Shown here piece by piece: positions 8,625 through 17,901 of a stretch of DNA of 64,000 nt (positions within the stretch are counted from its first letter, which is position 1; each line of letters begins with the position of its first letter). The notes beneath the pieces are model-generated. The model had not been told where the DNA came from, ran no database searches, and saw only the letters and a list, made by a program, of their open reading frames with translations. A program made the translations under genes and the position numbers. The stretch spans positions 1 to 64,000 of the forward strand of contig NZ_JAIVAL010000015.1 in assembly GCF_020171985.1 (NCBI RefSeq), given 5' to 3'. This DNA comes from Halobacillus halophilus (GTDB taxonomy: Bacteria > Bacillota > Bacilli > Bacillales > Halobacillaceae).

Positions 8625-10328
8625 ATGACATTACCTTTTCACAAACTTGGACCCGAAACTTTATTGCTTCATGGAGGGCAGCAGCCGGATCCCGCTACCG
8701 GTTCACGTGCTGTTCCGATTTACCAGACCACTTCTTACGTTTTTAATGATACCGATCACGCTCAAAACTTATTCTCATTAGCAGAGCCCGGCAACATTTA
8801 CACACGTATTATGAACCCAACCGTCGATGTACTAGAACAGCGCATTGCTTTACTTGAAGATGGTGCTGCGGCTGTAGCTACCGCTTCAGGCATGTCTGCT
8901 ATAACGATGGCCATTTTGAATATTGCAAGCGCAGGAGATGAGATTGTAGCCTCTTCCCACTTATATGGGGGAACTTATAACTTGTTCGTACACACTCTTC
9001 CTAAATATGGAATTACTGTTCATTTTATTGAAGGAACCAGCCCAGAAGATTTCCAAAAAGCGATTACCCCTAAAACGAAAGCTATTTTTGCTGAAACGAT
9101 CGGTAACCCGAGCTTAAATGTGCTGGATATTGAAGCGGTTGCTGATGTAGCTCATGAACATCATATTCCTCTTATCATTGATAATACGTTTGCTACTCCT
9201 TATATTTGCAAACCGATCAGCTGGGGGGCGGATATTGTCATTCACTCGGCTACAAAGTGGATTGGCGGTCACGGAACGACAATTGGAGGGCTCGTCGTAG
9301 ACAGTGGGCGCTTCAACTGGAATCATGAAAAATTCCCGGGATTCACGGAACCTGATGAAAGTTACCACGGTGTCCGCTTTGGTATCGATGTAGGTCCGGC
9401 CGGATACGCGGTTAAGTTGAGAGTGCAGCTGCTCCGTGACACGGGTGCCTGCTTAAGTCCTCACAACGCATTCTTACTGCTTCAAGGTCTTGAGACCCTT
9501 CATTTAAGAATTACTAAACACTCTGATCAGGCTCTAGAAGTTGCTGAATACCTTCAGTCTCATGAAGGCGTTGAATGGGTGAATTTCCCCGGACTCTCTG
9601 ATCACCCGACCCACCCGCTTACTAAAAAATATTTCAGTTATGGATACGGATCAATCGTCGTATTCGGCATTAAAGGTGGACGTGAGGCAGGCAAAAAACT
9701 GATTGATCAAGCGAATCTCTGGTCTCACGTAGCGAATGTTGGGGATGCGAAATCACTAATTATTCACCCTGCCTCTACCACGCACCAGCAGTTAAGTGAT
9801 GAGAATCTAGAAAAATCCGGGGTAACGGAAGAATTGGTACGCCTTTCTGTAGGGCTTGAATCAATAGAAGATCTAATAGCTGAGCTTGACGTCGGCCTTA
9901 AAGAAGCCACCGGATTCTCAAAACCTTATCTTAACGCTAAAACCCTTGTAGAGGAGACACTGACGTCATCGTTGGACCGTTCGAATAATGAACTGCGACA
10001 GAGAGTTATCGCTATTACGGGAGCTGCTGCAAACAGTGAACTTTCAAGCGAAGCGAAGAAGCTATCTCGTTTAGGTTTTCAGGTTGTGGAAACGGAAAGC
10101 ATTGAAGACCTTAAAGGTTCCTCCCTGCCTGTAGTGGATGTTATTTATACAAAAGAGCTCGATCAAGATTCGATCCAATCTGCTCAAGAGATTAAACCTG
10201 GCTTGTTATGGTCAAGAGAATCAGTATCAGAAAATCAGGATAACCTGGTTAAAGGACTCAGTCTTTATGAATCTATTATAGCGTTGCGTTCCGGGCAGTC
10301 TTACACGGAAACACCACTCTCTGTCTAA
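8625..10328 (+). CDS. metY: O-acetylhomoserine sulfhydrylase (MetY) with extra C-terminal domain
   Basis: PLP enzyme that makes homocysteine from O-acetylhomoserine and sulfide. Residues 1-430 follow the Cys/Met-metabolism family, with the PLP lysine at about 211 ([11 protein letters not shown]) and typical motifs YTRIMNPT and ATASGMSA. The canonical enzyme would end near [15 protein letters not shown]. Here a linker and a further ~120 residues follow, with the alternating beta/alpha pattern [20 protein letters not shown] then LGFQVVE and [11 protein letters not shown]. This resembles a Rossmann-like, possibly CoA-binding, domain but is divergent and I am not sure of it. Start ATG with ggagg. 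Under S-box control and 19 bases ahead of metX, which makes its substrate. Confidence 0.9.
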   Translation: MTLPFHKLGPETLLLHGGQQPDPATGSRAVPIYQTTSYVFNDTDHAQNLFSLAEPGNIYTRIMNPTVDVLEQRIALLEDGAAAVATASGMSAITMAILNIASAGDEIVASSHLYGGTYNLFVHTLPKYGITVHFIEGTSPEDFQKAITPKTKAIFAETIGNPSLNVLDIEAVADVAHEHHIPLIIDNTFATPYICKPISWGADIVIHSATKWIGGHGTTIGGLVVDSGRFNWNHEKFPGFTEPDESYHGVRFGIDVGPAGYAVKLRVQLLRDTGACLSPHNAFLLLQGLETLHLRITKHSDQALEVAEYLQSHEGVEWVNFPGLSDHPTHPLTKKYFSYGYGSIVVFGIKGGREAGKKLIDQANLWSHVANVGDAKSLIIHPASTTHQQLSDENLEKSGVTEELVRLSVGLESIEDLIAELDVGLKEATGFSKPYLNAKTLVEETLTSSLDRSNNELRQRVIAITGAAANSELSSEAKKLSRLGFQVVETESIEDLKGSSLPVVDVIYTKELDQDSIQSAQEIKPGLLWSRESVSENQDNLVKGLSLYESIIALRSGQSYTETPLSV

Positions 10329-10347
10329 ACTGGAAAGGAGGCATGAC

Positions 10348-11400
10348 ATGTCTGTAAAAAACCCCACCAGCTATCAGTCTCAGAATAAAACAATCTCAAT
10401 TGGTTCTTTTACATTTGAATCTGGCGATCAATTGCCAAATGTGGAACTGGCCTACGAACGATTCGGACCACCTGGTGCTCCAACTATTTTAATCTGCCAT
10501 GCGCTAACAGGAAACCAGTATGCGGTCGGTTCTGAGGAACAGCCTGGCTGGTGGGCCGGATTGATTGGCAGAGGACTCCCCATTGATACCTCTCAGTTTC
10601 AGGTTATAACCTTTAATGTATTAGGTGGATGCCATGGGTCTACTGGTCCAGCCAGTTTAGACCCGGAAACTGGTGAACCATACCGCTTAAGCTTTCCACC
10701 TGTAACCGTTCGTGATATCGTCCATTCACAGCGGAAGGCTTTACATGAGCTCGGGATCAATCGCCTCCATGCTGTTGCTGGAGGGTCCCTCGGGGGCATG
10801 CAAGCTTATGAATGGGGACTGCTCTACCCGACTTTTATGAAACAACTTTTTATTCTTGCTGCGACTCCTTATTTAAGTGACTATGGAATTGCGTTTAATC
10901 ACATCGGTGCACGTGCCATTAAGGATGACCCCTTATTTAACCATGGAAACTACCCTTCGAACCAACACCTCAAAGGATTCGAAATTGCAAGAATGGCAGG
11001 GATGATCACTTACCGGAGTCAAACCCTTTTTCAAAAACGGTTTGATCGAAATCAAAAAGAAGATGCATCCTACGATATTCAATCGTATCTAGACTATCAG
11101 GGCGATAAAATTAAAGATCGCTTTGATGCTAACAGTTATTTATATTTACTGGAAGCCATGAATCACCATGATATCGGACGAGGGCGAGGCGGCTGGAAGC
11201 AGGCGTCGAAGCATTACGAAGCGGAAGTGTACACACTAAGTTTCGAACATGATCTTCTTTACCCATTTGATTTTATCAAGAGTTTCAGCGACCACGTCCC
11301 CGGCAGCGAACACTTTCACTCTGAAACCGACTTTGGACATGATGGGTTTTTAGTTGAATTTAATGGCTGGGCATCCTGGATTGGAAATAAAATCAACTAG
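10348..11400 (+). CDS. metX: Homoserine O-acetyltransferase MetX
   Basis: Alpha/beta-hydrolase-fold acyltransferase that acetylates homoserine, giving the substrate for MetY just upstream. The nucleophile is Ser147 in AGGSLGGMQA; the catalytic aspartate is in FEHDLLYPF and the histidine in DFGHDGFLVE near the C-terminus. The motif LTGNQYAVG and WWAGLIGRG near residues 53-76 are characteristic of MetX. The length of 350 residues is normal. The start has a strong aaaggagg. It is the second gene of the S-box operon and ends at the terminator at 11,421-11,465. The acyl donor (acetyl- rather than succinyl-CoA) is inferred from family and pairing with MetY. Confidence 0.93.
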   Translation: MSVKNPTSYQSQNKTISIGSFTFESGDQLPNVELAYERFGPPGAPTILICHALTGNQYAVGSEEQPGWWAGLIGRGLPIDTSQFQVITFNVLGGCHGSTGPASLDPETGEPYRLSFPPVTVRDIVHSQRKALHELGINRLHAVAGGSLGGMQAYEWGLLYPTFMKQLFILAATPYLSDYGIAFNHIGARAIKDDPLFNHGNYPSNQHLKGFEIARMAGMITYRSQTLFQKRFDRNQKEDASYDIQSYLDYQGDKIKDRFDANSYLYLLEAMNHHDIGRGRGGWKQASKHYEAEVYTLSFEHDLLYPFDFIKSFSDHVPGSEHFHSETDFGHDGFLVEFNGWASWIGNKIN

Positions 11401-11420
11401 TATTGCCATTTTAATACACG

Positions 11421-11465
11421 AAATAAAGCAGCCTGGCGATAGGATACGCCCAGGCTGCTTTATTT
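11421..11465. terminator. Bidirectional terminator after metX
   Basis: Long near-perfect stem (aaataaagcagcctggcg / cgcccaggctgctttattt, one bulged base) with A/T runs on both sides, between convergent metX and the deacetylase gene. Confidence 0.9.
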
Positions 11466-11469
11466 TTGC

Positions 11470-12816
11470 TTAATTTAATTCACTAACCGTTACAAATGTA
11501 TAACCTTCCTGCTTTAACGACTTCACAATTAATTCTACAGCTTCATCCATAGAAGGTTTAAGGTCATGGAGTAAGATAATAGAACCATCTTCCACTTGGG
11601 ATAAGACATTCTCTGCTACTTCAGAAGGCTTCAGTTTTTGCCATCTTTTCACTTCTACAGTCCAAGGCACTGTGCTGATCTCTTTTTTATACGTAACAGG
11701 CGGACGGTCTCCAAATGGAAGGCGGATAATCTTAGGTTTTTGCCCAGTCACCTGTTTAATAATCTGCTGTGTTGAATCAATTTGCTGCATTACTTCTTTT
11801 TGAGGTAAACGGGATAAGCGAGGGTGATCCCATGTATGATTTCCAATTTCGTGCCCTGCTTCAGCTACTTGCTTGGCAACTTCAGGGTAGTAGCTAATCC
11901 GTTTTCCTATCATAAAGAAAGTAGCACGAGCTTCGTACTCACTTAACGTATCAAGGATGTTAGCTGTTACTTCAGGATGAGGACCATCGTCAAACGTTAG
12001 AGCAACCTCTTTCTCCGCCGAACGTCCATCTTTTGAACGATAATCTTCAGCAGAGAAGGTCGGGTCTTCTTCTTTCAATGTTAGGTCTTCCTTTTCAACG
12101 TTTCCAGTTAGTTCTAATGCATTTGCATATTCAGGACGCATCAATTCATGTACAGCTTTCTTTCCAAGAACAATCTTTTGAGGAAAATCAGCTACACCAT
12201 TGATATAAACAGCAATTCCTTCTCCGGTCAGAGCAATTTGAAGATTGTTGTTAAAAATCGTCTTTAATGCGCTTTTCGTATTTTCAGAATAGTTTCCATC
12301 TTCCTGCAAAGTGCCAGCCGTAAATTCCACAAGTCGATCTTTATAAGGAAGATCTTCCTTAAACAAGTCTTTCAATTCGATGCGTTTTCCGTTCTTTTTA
12401 TCGAAATTCATAGTGGTTTTTTTTATGACCGGCTCCCCTGGTACTACATCCATGGTTTCTTCAAACTGCACGACGAAGAAACGATGATCCTGGTGCACTA
12501 CTTCATAATCGATGTGCAATTCATGGGAAGATTTAACTTCATTTTCCTGTAAAGCTTTATAGCTCTCTTTTTTAAAAGCTGCCTTTTTCTGATTCACGTA
12601 ATCTATTATGGTTTGGTTAATTTGGTTATTCGGAGTGTCTGGGTAATGGACTGTGATATGGTATTCTTCAAATTCTACAATTTCCGTTTGGATATTTACA
12701 TCATAGATGGGCTCTGCCTGAATGGCTTTGGAATCCTCATTAGCATTCGCAATGAAAGAACAGCCTGCCATTAATAGTAAGCTAAAAAGAGCCGTGTATA
12801 TAATCATAGGTTTCAT
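11470..12816 (-). CDS. Lipoprotein polysaccharide deacetylase, PdaC-like
   Basis: Membrane-anchored NodB-type deacetylase, likely acting on peptidoglycan. The start is placed at 12,816 because aaagagg lies 8 bases before that ATG and the protein then begins with a lipoprotein signal ending in LLMAGC; the longer frame to 12,864 lacks this logic. Residues ~45-240 look like the DUF4163/DUF3298 pair, as in B. subtilis PdaC. Residues ~265-445 are the NodB domain with LTFDDGPHPE (metal and catalytic Asp), GNHTWDHPRLS (His ligands), RLPFGDRPP and ILLHDL. PdaC of B. subtilis deacetylates N-acetylmuramic acid; the same role here is an inference from architecture. Confidence 0.85.
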   Translation of the reverse strand: MKPMIIYTALFSLLLMAGCSFIANANEDSKAIQAEPIYDVNIQTEIVEFEEYHITVHYPDTPNNQINQTIIDYVNQKKAAFKKESYKALQENEVKSSHELHIDYEVVHQDHRFFVVQFEETMDVVPGEPVIKKTTMNFDKKNGKRIELKDLFKEDLPYKDRLVEFTAGTLQEDGNYSENTKSALKTIFNNNLQIALTGEGIAVYINGVADFPQKIVLGKKAVHELMRPEYANALELTGNVEKEDLTLKEEDPTFSAEDYRSKDGRSAEKEVALTFDDGPHPEVTANILDTLSEYEARATFFMIGKRISYYPEVAKQVAEAGHEIGNHTWDHPRLSRLPQKEVMQQIDSTQQIIKQVTGQKPKIIRLPFGDRPPVTYKKEISTVPWTVEVKRWQKLKPSEVAENVLSQVEDGSIILLHDLKPSMDEAVELIVKSLKQEGYTFVTVSELN

Positions 12817-12912
12817 TAGTCGTACCTCTTTGCTAGTTTTTTGGCACCACCTATTGTAACACAAATGTAATGTTTCATTAATGTATTTGTTATTTTCAGA
12901 TTAATCCGTCAG

Positions 12913-13749
12913 CTATAGGCTTGTACGAACGTCCCATAATTCAGGAAAGAATCTGTGGTCAAGCACTTTTTTCAAATACCCGACTCCTGAAGAGCCCCCT
13001 GTACCCGTTTTGTGGCCAATTATTCTCTCCACCGTTTTCATATGACGAAAACGCCATTGCTGTAGGCGATCCTCAATATCAACCAGCTTCTCAGCTAACT
13101 GATATAAATCCCAGTATTGATTGACATCTTTATATACTTTCATCCACGCTTTTTCTACAGTAGGATCTTTTTCGTATAACTTTGTATAATCGCGATGAAG
13201 TACATCTGAACTAATATCCAAACCAGCTTCTGCTAATTTTTGTATAGCGGCATCATAAATTCCTGGAGATTCGTAAGCTTGTGTAAGTTCTTCGTGGAGC
13301 TCAGGCGATTTCTGATAAATTTTCAACACATGAGGGGTTTTATAGCCTAAGGCAAATTCAACCATTCTATATTGATAAGACTGAAACCCAGAAGCCTGTC
13401 CCAGCTTGTCTCTAAATTCTATATATTCTGCAGGAGTCAGAGTGGAAAGCACATCCCAGGCATGAATAATCTGTACTTGAATATTAGAAACCCTGGCAAG
13501 CATCTTAAACGCAGAAGCCAATTCACCTTTCTGAATGGCATGGATCGATTCTGTCAGTTCATGCAGGATTAGCTTCATCCATAATTCACTGACTTGATGA
13601 ATGATAATGAACAGCATTTCGTCATGATGAGACGACAATCGCTTTTGAGCAGACAGCAAATCATCTAAATGCAGGTATTCTCCATAGGTCATGCGTTCTT
13701 TAAAATCCGTATGCACCTTTTCATTCTCTTTAGAGTCCTGTTCACTCAC
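12913..13749 (-). CDS. kynA: Tryptophan 2,3-dioxygenase KynA
   Basis: Heme enzyme that opens the indole ring of tryptophan to N-formylkynurenine, the first step of kynurenine degradation. Family motifs are clear: [13 protein letters not shown] near the N-terminus, [17 protein letters not shown], and the heme-ligand region [19 protein letters not shown] near the C-terminus. The start is put at the GTG at 13,749, which has aaaggag 8 bases upstream; the longer frame would begin inside the preceding gene. About 278 residues is normal. It follows the DUF4166 gene by 19 bases and probably shares its transcript. No kynB or kynU gene is in this window. Confidence 0.92.
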   Translation of the reverse strand: MSEQDSKENEKVHTDFKERMTYGEYLHLDDLLSAQKRLSSHHDEMLFIIIHQVSELWMKLILHELTESIHAIQKGELASAFKMLARVSNIQVQIIHAWDVLSTLTPAEYIEFRDKLGQASGFQSYQYRMVEFALGYKTPHVLKIYQKSPELHEELTQAYESPGIYDAAIQKLAEAGLDISSDVLHRDYTKLYEKDPTVEKAWMKVYKDVNQYWDLYQLAEKLVDIEDRLQQWRFRHMKTVERIIGHKTGTGGSSGVGYLKKVLDHRFFPELWDVRTSL

Positions 13750-13768
13750 AGTCCTAGCTCCTTTCCAT

Positions 13769-14413
13769 TTAATCCAGAATTCCACGCTCCGGAATGTTCT
13801 TATAAGTCATCGGCAGAAATTCAGTATGGACCATACCCTCATACATTAACAGCGTTCCCAACATGCCGTATTCAACATGGACATGTACCCGGTAAGCCTC
13901 CTGATCTTCATCATAATGTTCGTATACAGAGGTGGTAGGTCCTGTCACCTGAAACTTATTCTGATAGGAGGTTTGTACGGATTCCATATATAATCCCCCT
14001 TCTGCCGTTACATGAAGATCAAGCTCCGTTTGAAGAAGGGCAGATTTCCCTAAGTCGTCTATAATTTTCTGCTTTTCTTCATCATAGCGCATCGCTGCAT
14101 CAAATCCCCGGATGGAATAAGGAAAGAAAAAACGCCGTATCCAACTCATAGTTTCTCTGCCTTGATCATCTCGATAGGCATAGTTTTCAAGTGTAAAAGG
14201 AACCTGCTTCCCTCTTTCAGCAAATACCAGGTGATCGAAGTTTCCTAAAAGAAAAAAAGGACGGAGGAGAGGATGAGCCCCTCGAATTTCTGTCATTCTT
14301 CCCTGTCCCAGCATCATTAAATTATCTTCACTGGTGATGCCGTATTTTTTCTGCATCGCAGGGTGTAATTGATAAAACTGCTCTCCTAGAGCCTTTTGGT
14401 AAATGGATTTCAT
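13769..14413 (-). CDS. DUF4166 domain-containing protein
   Basis: A 214-residue protein recognised as DUF4166 from its N-terminal [19 protein letters not shown] and from the block SWIRRFFFP followed by the central D/E-rich beta segment. The domain's biochemical function is not known; it occurs alone or fused to oxidoreductases. There is no signal peptide. It precedes kynA by 19 bases and is probably co-transcribed from the promoter near 14,545. The link to tryptophan breakdown is purely positional. Start: ATG with gaaggagg upstream. Confidence 0.82.
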   Translation of the reverse strand: MKSIYQKALGEQFYQLHPAMQKKYGITSEDNLMMLGQGRMTEIRGAHPLLRPFFLLGNFDHLVFAERGKQVPFTLENYAYRDDQGRETMSWIRRFFFPYSIRGFDAAMRYDEEKQKIIDDLGKSALLQTELDLHVTAEGGLYMESVQTSYQNKFQVTGPTTSVYEHYDEDQEAYRVHVHVEYGMLGTLLMYEGMVHTEFLPMTYKNIPERGILD

Positions 14414-14541
14414 TGTTTAAGACCTCCTTCAAACATATATGTATACCTTGGTGTGTTATTAACATACTTTCCATCATTATTGAATACAATTTTATTTAGA
14501 GAAGCCCTCATGGCTACGGTCTTTTGTCGGGCTATACTAGC

Positions 14542-14550
14542 ATTATAGCA
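14542..14550 (-). promoter_or_regulatory. Extended -10 promoter for DUF4166-kynA
   Basis: On the minus strand tgcTATAAT, a perfect -10 with the TGn extension; no good -35 is seen. It leaves a leader of about 125 bases before the ATG at 14,413, containing a possible agccc...gggct stem of unknown role. Confidence 0.5.
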
Positions 14551-14580
14551 CAAGGAAGCGGATACACGATGGATGCAAAT

Positions 14581-14602
14581 AAGACCTGCCAAGGCAGGTC
14601 TT
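14581..14602 (-). terminator. Terminator after the RQC-minor gene
   Basis: Perfect 10-bp stem aagacctgcc / ggcaggtctt with a two-base loop, 60 bases past the stop at 14,663 and upstream of the promoter at 14,545. Confidence 0.75.
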
Positions 14603-14662
14603 TATCACGAATTCAATCTCACTAAATAGCTTTTCTATATTACTATCGGCTAGAAACGCTTT

Positions 14663-16189
14663 TCACATAACCTCTTCAGCAAAATCACTGACTGAATATC
14701 CTTTACGCTGCTTCATAATCCAGCCTTGCTTTTGAAGTTGATTAAACAATTTCTGAATATGCTTTTCCGGCCACTCGGAAAGTAAACCAAACCATCTTGT
14801 TTCATGTAAGTTCAGCGTTCTGAGTTTATTTGTAGCCTTTCCGGCCAGCACGTGCACCAGGATATGAGCGGGATAGTCCGTACCATAGTAATAGATTAAA
14901 TCCAGAATTTGCTGAGTATAAGCATAGGTTACCGGTCTTCCTTTGATTGTAATAATGACATCGTCTTCTCCATAACGAACCTCTTCCAATTTCCCTTTAA
15001 GCTCTTCCAGTACATGACTGGTCATAGGGTATACATTCTCAGGTACCAGCTGCAGCCAGTCTGGCAGTTCTTTCAGCATCCGTACATCATCAAGTTCGAC
15101 TCTTGAGAGCCAGCACAGTTCTGAAGAAGATGTGCGTTCCGGAACATTTGTTCTACTGAGTTTATCGTACATATATAGGAGTGGATAGGCGGAAAGATTC
15201 GCTTCTTCCGGTTGATAAAGTTCGATCTGATGCACCAGCTGCATACTTTCTTCAAGTTTCTTACGAGCAGCCCCCAATTGCTTTTTTAAGGCTCTTAATT
15301 GGAGAAGCTGTTCAAGCAGCGTTTCATTCTGCTTAGCTATACTGTTGAATTGCTCTTCAATAGTAACCATACGTTTCCGCGCACGTTCTTCATCAAATTC
15401 CTCTTCAAAATAAACCCGATCCTCATCTACCTGATAATAAAGACAGCAATCACATGTTTCACAATAACAGCAGATAGTACGGTTAGCTGAATCGAATTGC
15501 AGCTGTTTTTCGTGTGGACAGCTGCTGTCTGGATTCTGCAGCCATTTCTCTGGAAGTGATCGGAAAGGACGCATTACAATCCCTACTCGATGACGCCAAT
15601 AAGCAATATCTTCAGGGTATTTGATTACGGATAGAAGTGCAGATTGATTCATGACTTCAACAGCGTCCATAACTTCTCTCTTTTCATGGATAAGCTTAAC
15701 AATCGGATGGCTGTGAAAAGCTATTGTGATTTTAGTGAGCCAGTAATCGCGTGAATATTCGCTTATATCTGCTAAGAACCTGTAATCTTCCAGCACTTCT
15801 GCAACATGATCATTCAACTTTTCAGAAGACAATTGGGTGAAATTCGTTTTGTAAATGTAGGAATCTTTTAAAGGTAGTCCATGTTCTTCAGACAATGGGC
15901 TCCATAAGAAAAGCTCTGGGCGCAATAAGTGAGGATATACCGTTTCGTCTTTTTGCAGTGATACAGGCAGAACCGCTTCACCTGAAATACCCAAATAACG
16001 ACGAATCGGGGCAGCATCTATATTCATGTGCTTCATTTGATCGAGAATCGTATCATTCAATCTTGATAATAACCCCCGTTCAAATTTATGACCGACCGAT
16101 CGAATAAACTTGTTTTTCTTTCCAATCGGTGCAAGCACAACGGATGGATATCGTTCATCCTGATAAATAATCGTCTCTGGCAGTCCCAT
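14663..16189 (-). CDS. RQC-minor-type DNA-binding protein
   Basis: A 508-residue cytoplasmic protein whose C-terminal ~95 residues (from ITIKGRPVTYAYTQQI to the end) resemble the winged-helix RQC domain of RecQ helicases, as in the proteins called RQC-minor-1. There is no helicase domain. A cysteine cluster in the middle (CPHE followed by CCYCETCDCC) looks like a zinc site, and a long charged coiled coil (about residues 275-340) separates it from the C-terminus. The start at 16,189 has aaagggga at the right distance; the longer frame to 16,255 does not. It sits between kynA/DUF4166 and rpiA without operon partners. A role in DNA or RNA structure recognition is inferred from the domain only. 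Confidence 0.7.
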   Translation of the reverse strand: MGLPETIIYQDERYPSVVLAPIGKKNKFIRSVGHKFERGLLSRLNDTILDQMKHMNIDAAPIRRYLGISGEAVLPVSLQKDETVYPHLLRPELFLWSPLSEEHGLPLKDSYIYKTNFTQLSSEKLNDHVAEVLEDYRFLADISEYSRDYWLTKITIAFHSHPIVKLIHEKREVMDAVEVMNQSALLSVIKYPEDIAYWRHRVGIVMRPFRSLPEKWLQNPDSSCPHEKQLQFDSANRTICCYCETCDCCLYYQVDEDRVYFEEEFDEERARKRMVTIEEQFNSIAKQNETLLEQLLQLRALKKQLGAARKKLEESMQLVHQIELYQPEEANLSAYPLLYMYDKLSRTNVPERTSSSELCWLSRVELDDVRMLKELPDWLQLVPENVYPMTSHVLEELKGKLEEVRYGEDDVIITIKGRPVTYAYTQQILDLIYYYGTDYPAHILVHVLAGKATNKLRTLNLHETRWFGLLSEWPEKHIQKLFNQLQKQGWIMKQRKGYSVSDFAEEVM

Positions 16190-16272
16190 AATGATTCCCC
16201 TTTTGAATGAAGGATTTACTACTATTATAGAAAAAGTATTACAGAGTACCAACAATTATTAGTAAAATGGGC

Positions 16273-16974
16273 TCAAACTGTTAATATTTCCACGGGATAC
16301 CCAATAAATAAGCCAGTCTCTATAACCCCGGGAATGGATCGGAGTCGATTTTCAAGATCATTATCCACCTTCTCCTCTAATGTCATATCCAAAATCAAAT
16401 TTCCCGATTCAGTAATGACAGGACCATCTTTCCCTTTAGCCATTCTTAAATTAAGTTTTGCCTTCATCATATCGTTAAGTTTCGTCTCTACCAGGTGAAG
16501 AGCTCTTGGATCCAACTCAATTGGCAAAGCAAATTTTTCCCCCAGTCTAGAAACGAATTTACTTCCATCTACTAAAATGTACGTTTTTGGAGAGCTCGCC
16601 ATCACTAGTTTTTCTGCAAACATTGCGCCGCCTCTTCCTTTAATTAACCTGTTATCAGCATCAACCTCATCCGCGCCGTCAAAGCCCCAATCTGGACGCC
16701 CGTTCATAAGATTAGTAGTTCTAATTCCTAATGTAGCACAGTTTAGTGAGGCTTCATGGGAAGTTGGGATTGCTGATATATCAAGTCCTTCCTTCTTTAC
16801 TCTGGCAGCAATTGCTTTTAATGCCAGATAAGAGGTGGACCCGGATCCTACCCCAATCACATCTCCATTCTTTACCATTTCACTAACTTGGCCAGCTGCA
16901 TTTTCTTTTTGTTCTTTATTTGAAATGTCTCCAGACCAGCTCGCTTGAATTGCAGATTGATTATTCCATTTCAC
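16273..16974 (-). CDS. rpiA: Ribose-5-phosphate isomerase A
   Basis: Interconverts ribose 5-phosphate and ribulose 5-phosphate in the pentose phosphate pathway. The phosphate-binding loop GVGSGSTSYLA, the PTSHEAS segment, the WGFDGADEVD motif with catalytic acids, and LIKGRGGAMFAEK (catalytic Lys region) are all present. The GTG at 16,974 has agaggtgat just upstream and is preferred over the longer frame from 17,049, giving 234 residues, close to the usual ~220. The gene lies alone. About 290 bases upstream up to liaR contain no clear terminator or gene. Confidence 0.93.
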   Translation of the reverse strand: MKWNNQSAIQASWSGDISNKEQKENAAGQVSEMVKNGDVIGVGSGSTSYLALKAIAARVKKEGLDISAIPTSHEASLNCATLGIRTTNLMNGRPDWGFDGADEVDADNRLIKGRGGAMFAEKLVMASSPKTYILVDGSKFVSRLGEKFALPIELDPRALHLVETKLNDMMKAKLNLRMAKGKDGPVITESGNLILDMTLEEKVDNDLENRLRSIPGVIETGLFIGYPVEILTV

Positions 16975-17268
16975 AGTTATCACCTCTTCCACTTGGTATT
17001 CCCGAAAATATGGATAAACAAGCATTAGACTCTGGTCAAAGTGTAACAAATATGTACCCTTTTAAAGCATAACTAAGGGGAATAATTACAAAAGCATGTA
17101 ATCTTTTACTTTTAATTTACATCCGTCTTTTTAATAAACCTCATTCTTTCTGTCAAAGTTTATGAAATTGATACGAGTATACGTAAAGCTGATTATTTTT
17201 TACGTCGTTCTCTTACTATTGTTACTTTTGTTATGAATAGTCCCAGGCTATGGTTTTAGAATACCCAT

Positions 17269-17901
17269 TTAATTAACAAGGTCATGCTTAAAGGCATAGA
17301 TAACCGCCTGGGTTCTGTCATGAACTTCAAGCTTTCCAAGAATATTGCTCACATGAACTTTTACTGTTTTCAAGGCTATAAACAGCTGATCAGAAATTTC
17401 CTGATTCGTCTTCCCCTCTGTCATAAGCAATAGAATTTCCATTTCTCGTGCCGTTAACTGCTCATAGAGGTGATTGGATTGAGGAGTTCTCATCTTATTC
17501 ATAATTTTCCCCGTCACTTCAGGTTCAAGAATCGACTGTCCTTTATGAGTAGCCCGAATTGCTTTAGCAATTTCCTCAGCCTTTGAGGTTTTCAGCATAT
17601 AACTGACCGCTCCGGCTTCCAGTGCCGGGTACACTTTTTCATCATCTAAGAAACTGGTAACAATAATGATCTTAGCCTCGGGCCATTGCTCGACAATAAG
17701 CCTGGTCGCTTCTATTCCATCCATTTCTTTCATCACCAGATCCATAAGGATAATGTCGGGGCGATGTTGCAGAGCTAATTCGACTGCCTTGCTTCCATCG
17801 TCTGCTTCCGCGATAACCTCAATATCTGCCTGGGCTGTTAAATAGGCTGACACTCCAATTCTGACCATTTCATGATCATCTGCAAACAATACCGTTATCA
17901 T
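17269..17901 (-). CDS. liaR: Response regulator LiaR
   Basis: NarL/LuxR-type response regulator of the cell-envelope stress system. The receiver domain (1-120) has the acidic pair DD (8-9), the phosphorylated Asp54 (ILMD) and Lys104 region. The C-terminal LuxR helix-turn-helix (about 145-205) contains LTAREMEILLLMTEGKTNQ and the recognition helix LKTVKVHVSNIL. It shares one base with the liaS stop. In B. subtilis, LiaR activates liaIH on damage to lipid II cycle; gene order here (I-H-F-S-R) supports the same circuit, so it probably autoregulates this operon. Confidence 0.93.
   Translation of the reverse strand: MITVLFADDHEMVRIGVSAYLTAQADIEVIAEADDGSKAVELALQHRPDIILMDLVMKEMDGIEATRLIVEQWPEAKIIIVTSFLDDEKVYPALEAGAVSYMLKTSKAEEIAKAIRATHKGQSILEPEVTGKIMNKMRTPQSNHLYEQLTAREMEILLLMTEGKTNQEISDQLFIALKTVKVHVSNILGKLEVHDRTQAVIYAFKHDLVN

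Noticed and set aside
14410-14592. 60-codon minus-strand frame just before the DUF4166 gene
   Set aside because: It covers the extended -10 promoter, the leader and the DUF4166 ribosome-binding site, and its start is at the upstream terminator.
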